Source of the DNA: Magnetospirillum aberrantis SpK
Lineage (GTDB): Bacteria > Pseudomonadota > Alphaproteobacteria > Rhodospirillales > Magnetospirillaceae
Assembly (NCBI RefSeq): GCF_011022235.1
Contig: NZ_JAAIYP010000027.1
Span: 1-64,000, forward strand
Direction: 5' to 3'
DNA: 64,000 bases
Shown here piece after piece: positions 61,997-64,000 of this stretch. Within the stretch, counting starts at the first letter, position 1, and each line of letters opens with the position of its first letter. Under the pieces are notes generated by a model that saw only the letters and a list, made by a program, of their open reading frames with translations, searched no databases and had not been told where the DNA came from. The position numbers and the translations under genes are program-made.

Positions 61997-62596
61997 ATGA
62001 GTACCGCCATCATGCATTTCTACGATTCCGAACGGATCGGCCTGTTCATCGACGGCTCGAACCTTTACGCCGCCGCCCGTGCCCTGGGCTTCGACATCGA
62101 CTACAAGAAACTTTTGAACCTGTTCGCGTCGAAGGGCCGGCTGATCCGCGCCTTCTATTACACCGCGCTGATCGAGGATCAGGAATATTCGCCCATCCGG
62201 CCATTGGTCGACTGGCTCGACTACAACGGCTTCACCATGGTCACCAAGCCGACCAAGGAATTCACCGACGCCATGGGCCGGCGCAAGATCAAGGGCAACA
62301 TGGATATCGAGTTGGCCATCGACGTCATGGAGATGGCCCAACATCTGGATCACGTGGTGCTGTTCTCGGGTGACGGCGACTTCCGCCGGCTGGTCGAGGC
62401 GGTGCAGCGCAAGGGCGTGCGCGTCACCGTGGTCTCGACCGTACGCTCGCAGCCGCCCATGGTCGCCGACGAATTGCGCCGCCAGGCCGACACCTTCCTG
62501 GAGCTTCTGGAACTGGAGGCGCAGATCGCACGCGCCTATCCCGCCCGCGACGACCGTCCCCAGAACGATTACCCCGAGGACGAGGACCTGATGTGA
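61997..62596 (+). CDS. NYN-domain (LabA-like) protein
   Basis: A 199-residue protein with a PIN-like NYN fold: Asp19 in GLFIDGSNLYAAA, a middle acidic site (IKGNMDIELAIDVMEMA) and FSGDGDFRRLVEA. These acidic residues form the metal-dependent nuclease site of the family. The C-terminus is acidic. Its stop overlaps the next gene by 4 bp (GTGA). The biological substrate is unknown; LabA-type proteins have been tied to RNA or regulatory roles. Confidence 0.85.
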   Translation: MSTAIMHFYDSERIGLFIDGSNLYAAARALGFDIDYKKLLNLFASKGRLIRAFYYTALIEDQEYSPIRPLVDWLDYNGFTMVTKPTKEFTDAMGRRKIKGNMDIELAIDVMEMAQHLDHVVLFSGDGDFRRLVEAVQRKGVRVTVVSTVRSQPPMVADELRRQADTFLELLELEAQIARAYPARDDRPQNDYPEDEDLM

Positions 62597-63243
62597 CCCC
62601 GCTGCCCGCCACCCCGGCCGTCCCCGGCCGCGACTGCGCCCTGTGCCCCCGTCTGGTGGAGTTTCGCACCAACAACCGTGCCGCTTGGCCCGATTGGCAC
62701 AACGCTCCGGTTTCCTCCTTCGGCGAGTTGTCGGCGCGTTATCTGTTCATCGGTCTGGCGCCCGGCCTCAAGGGTGCCAACCGCACCGGACGCCCGTTCA
62801 CCGGCGACTATGCCGGCGACTTGCTTTACCCCACCCTGGCCGCCTTCGGGTTGGCTCAGGGCAGCTATGGCGCACGACCCGACGACGGTTTCGTGCTGAA
62901 CGGCGCCCGCATCAGCAACGCCGTGCGCTGCGTCCCGCCGCAGAACAAGCCGGAGCGCGCCGAGTTTTCCGCCTGTCGCCCGTTCCTGGTGTCGGAAATG
63001 GAGGCCATGCCCAATTTGCGTGGATTGTTCGCCATCGGCCGCGACGCTCACGAGGCGGTGATGACGGTGCTGGGGTTGCGCAAGGTACTCTATCCCTTCG
63101 CCCACGGCACCGTCCACCAGCTTCCCAACGGTTTGGTGCTGGCCGACAGCTACCATTGCTCGCGCTACAACACCAATACCGGCCGGTTGACCGAAGCCAT
63201 GTTCCATCAGGCGATACGCAACCTTCTGGACGCCACCGCATAG
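62593..63243 (+). CDS. Family 5 uracil-DNA glycosylase (UDGb type)
   Basis: A 216-residue enzyme starting with GTG at 62593. Family 5 motif GLAPGLKGANRTGRPFTGD and the C-terminal SYHCSRYN. Four cysteines (Cys15, Cys18, Cys113, Cys128) are placed to hold the [4Fe-4S] cluster of this family. It excises uracil and possibly hypoxanthine from DNA and lacks the Asn/Asp catalytic residue of family 1. It is coupled to the NYN gene. Confidence 0.9.
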   Translation: MTPLPATPAVPGRDCALCPRLVEFRTNNRAAWPDWHNAPVSSFGELSARYLFIGLAPGLKGANRTGRPFTGDYAGDLLYPTLAAFGLAQGSYGARPDDGFVLNGARISNAVRCVPPQNKPERAEFSACRPFLVSEMEAMPNLRGLFAIGRDAHEAVMTVLGLRKVLYPFAHGTVHQLPNGLVLADSYHCSRYNTNTGRLTEAMFHQAIRNLLDATA

Positions 63244-63317
63244 ATCGTTTGCTATAAGGGTTTAACCGAATCTTGACCGGATGGTGCCAGCATGGACGTC
63301 TTCAGGAAGGAGGCGCC

Positions 63318-63740
63318 ATGACTGTTTCCCGCATTGAATGGAGCGACGAGTTCAAGCTGGGCCTGCCGGCCATCGACGCCGAGCACAAGGATCTGCTCGA
63401 CGTGTGCAACCTCTTCCTGGAGGCGGTGGAAGCCGGCCAATCCGTCGCCGCCCTGGCGCAGGTTCTGGACAACATGATCTTGCGCACCCGCGCCCACTTC
63501 CTGGCCGAGGAGCGACTGTTGGACCGGCACGGCTATCCCGGTCTGGTTGCCCACAGGACCGAGCACGAACGTCTGCTGTTGCAGGCGGAAGCGTTGAAAG
63601 CGCGCTACACCGACGCCGCCCAGGCCGAGGAAATCGCCAACCTGACCTCCGAAACGGCGCATTTCCTGCAAACTTGGCTGTTGGACCACATCCGCACCAA
63701 CGATCGCCCCTATCGGCCGTTCCTGATGAGCCTGTCCTGA
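63318..63740 (+). CDS. Bacteriohemerythrin
   Basis: A 140-residue single-domain hemerythrin. ATG at 63318 has GGAAGGAGG upstream; an earlier in-frame start has none. All seven diiron ligands are present: His23, His60, Glu64, His79, His83, His124 and Asp129. It reversibly binds oxygen, and in magnetotactic and microaerophilic bacteria such proteins deliver oxygen to oxidases or sense it. The gene stands alone, 74 bp after the glycosylase gene. Confidence 0.95.
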   Translation: MTVSRIEWSDEFKLGLPAIDAEHKDLLDVCNLFLEAVEAGQSVAALAQVLDNMILRTRAHFLAEERLLDRHGYPGLVAHRTEHERLLLQAEALKARYTDAAQAEEIANLTSETAHFLQTWLLDHIRTNDRPYRPFLMSLS

Positions 63741-63753
63741 CACTGGAGCCGAT

Positions 63754-63773
63754 GTCCCGGTGAGTGCCGGGAC
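63754..63773. terminator. Hairpin between convergent genes
   Basis: GTCCCGG, 6-nt loop, CCGGGAC, in the 41-bp gap between the hemerythrin gene and the opposing GGDEF gene. There is no T-run on either strand. Confidence 0.5.
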
Positions 63774-63781
63774 AATCGGAA

Positions 63782-64000
63782 TCACAGCTCGGGCGCGGCC
63801 ACTCCGACCATGGAGACCGGACACGATCCGGTGTCGACGAACTCGAAATTGTTCTTGCCGCTCTTCTTCACGCTGTACATGGCGGCGTCGGCCAATTGCA
63901 ACAGAACCGCGCCGTCGGTGGCATGTTCGGGGAACAGCGCGATGCCAATCGAGGCGCACACGCTGGCCTCTCGGCCATCCAGGTCGAAAGGCGTGCCCAG
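63782..64000 (-). CDS. GGDEF-domain protein, C-terminal end only (partial)
   Basis: The last 72 residues of a minus-strand gene that continues beyond the right edge. They read SVCASIGIALFPEHATDG and LADAAMYSVKKSGKNNFEFV, the final strand and helix of a GGDEF domain. The active site, sensor and any EAL domain are not visible, so activity cannot be judged. Confidence 0.88.
   Translation of the reverse strand: MGTPFDLDGREASVCASIGIALFPEHATDGAVLLQLADAAMYSVKKSGKNNFEFVDTGSCPVSMVGVAAPEL

Overview
The window reads as one ordinary chromosomal stretch of a high-GC alphaproteobacterium, most likely a Rhodospirillales member of the Magnetospirillum/Phaeospirillum kind. The arguments are the gene order rpoZ-rsh-pdxJ-lepB-rnc-era-recO, the density of chemotaxis and cyclic-nucleotide signalling genes, periplasmic cytochromes c and TakP-like keto-acid binding proteins. 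No magnetosome gene, phage gene, insertion sequence, tRNA, rRNA or CRISPR array was seen. Most genes sit in tight operons whose junctions are ATGA or GTGA overlaps, and these overlaps fix many start codons.

Layout. 1-4424 (minus): a chemotaxis operon, STAS protein-cheY-cheA-cheW-chemoreceptor; the receptor runs off the left edge. 4683-5789 (plus): a divergent HD-GYP response regulator. 5990-6934 (plus): a fluoride riboswitch, its terminator, fluC and a DUF190 gene. 6936-9391 (minus): an ABC-F ATPase and an exported isochorismatase-fold hydrolase. 9567-11545 (plus): a membrane-anchored di-heme peroxidase coupled to a Crp/Fnr regulator; two perfect 16-bp palindromes lie between this pair and the divergent hydrolase gene.

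11550-28373 (minus) is the most system-like block: TolC, ABC exporter and membrane-fusion protein of a type I secretion machine, a roughly 1,670-residue RTX adhesin with a FecR-like N-terminus and a predicted seven-bladed propeller, then a periplasmic FecR protein, a CHASE2 class III nucleotide cyclase and an exported TPR-CHAT caspase-like protein. I propose that this is a self-contained surface-adhesin system with its own sensing and proteolysis arm.

28470-38702 (minus) is a 14-gene, largely translationally coupled operon that looks like copper acquisition or delivery: a DUF2946-like protein, two small membrane proteins, an FtsX/MacB-type permease with its ATPase, a cysteine-rich polytopic membrane protein, a TlpA-like thioredoxin, a stand-alone CcoI-type metal-binding module, two small accessory proteins, a CopA-type P1B ATPase, a TauE/SafE protein, NosL and an ATP-grasp-like enzyme. 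A TTGAC-N4-GTCAA box upstream suggests control by a Crp/Fnr-family (oxygen or nitrogen-oxide) regulator.

39084-48201 holds signalling and redox genes: a CHASE-PAS histidine kinase (minus), a PepSY-response regulator-kinase operon (plus), a zinc-binding (CZB) chemoreceptor (plus), two small cytochromes c and a membrane diguanylate cyclase (minus). 48430-50282 (plus) carries paaI and paaK with a 19-bp palindrome between them. 50357-52635 (minus) has two tandem TakP-like TRAP binding proteins with no membrane subunits. 52753-61816 (minus) is the housekeeping block parC, recO, a small membrane protein, era, rnc, lepB, pdxJ, rsh and rpoZ. 61997-63740 (plus) encodes a NYN-domain protein, a family 5 uracil-DNA glycosylase and a bacteriohemerythrin; the C-terminus of a GGDEF protein (minus) ends the window.

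All calls come from reading sequence and translations by eye. Family names rest on motif recognition and not on database searches.
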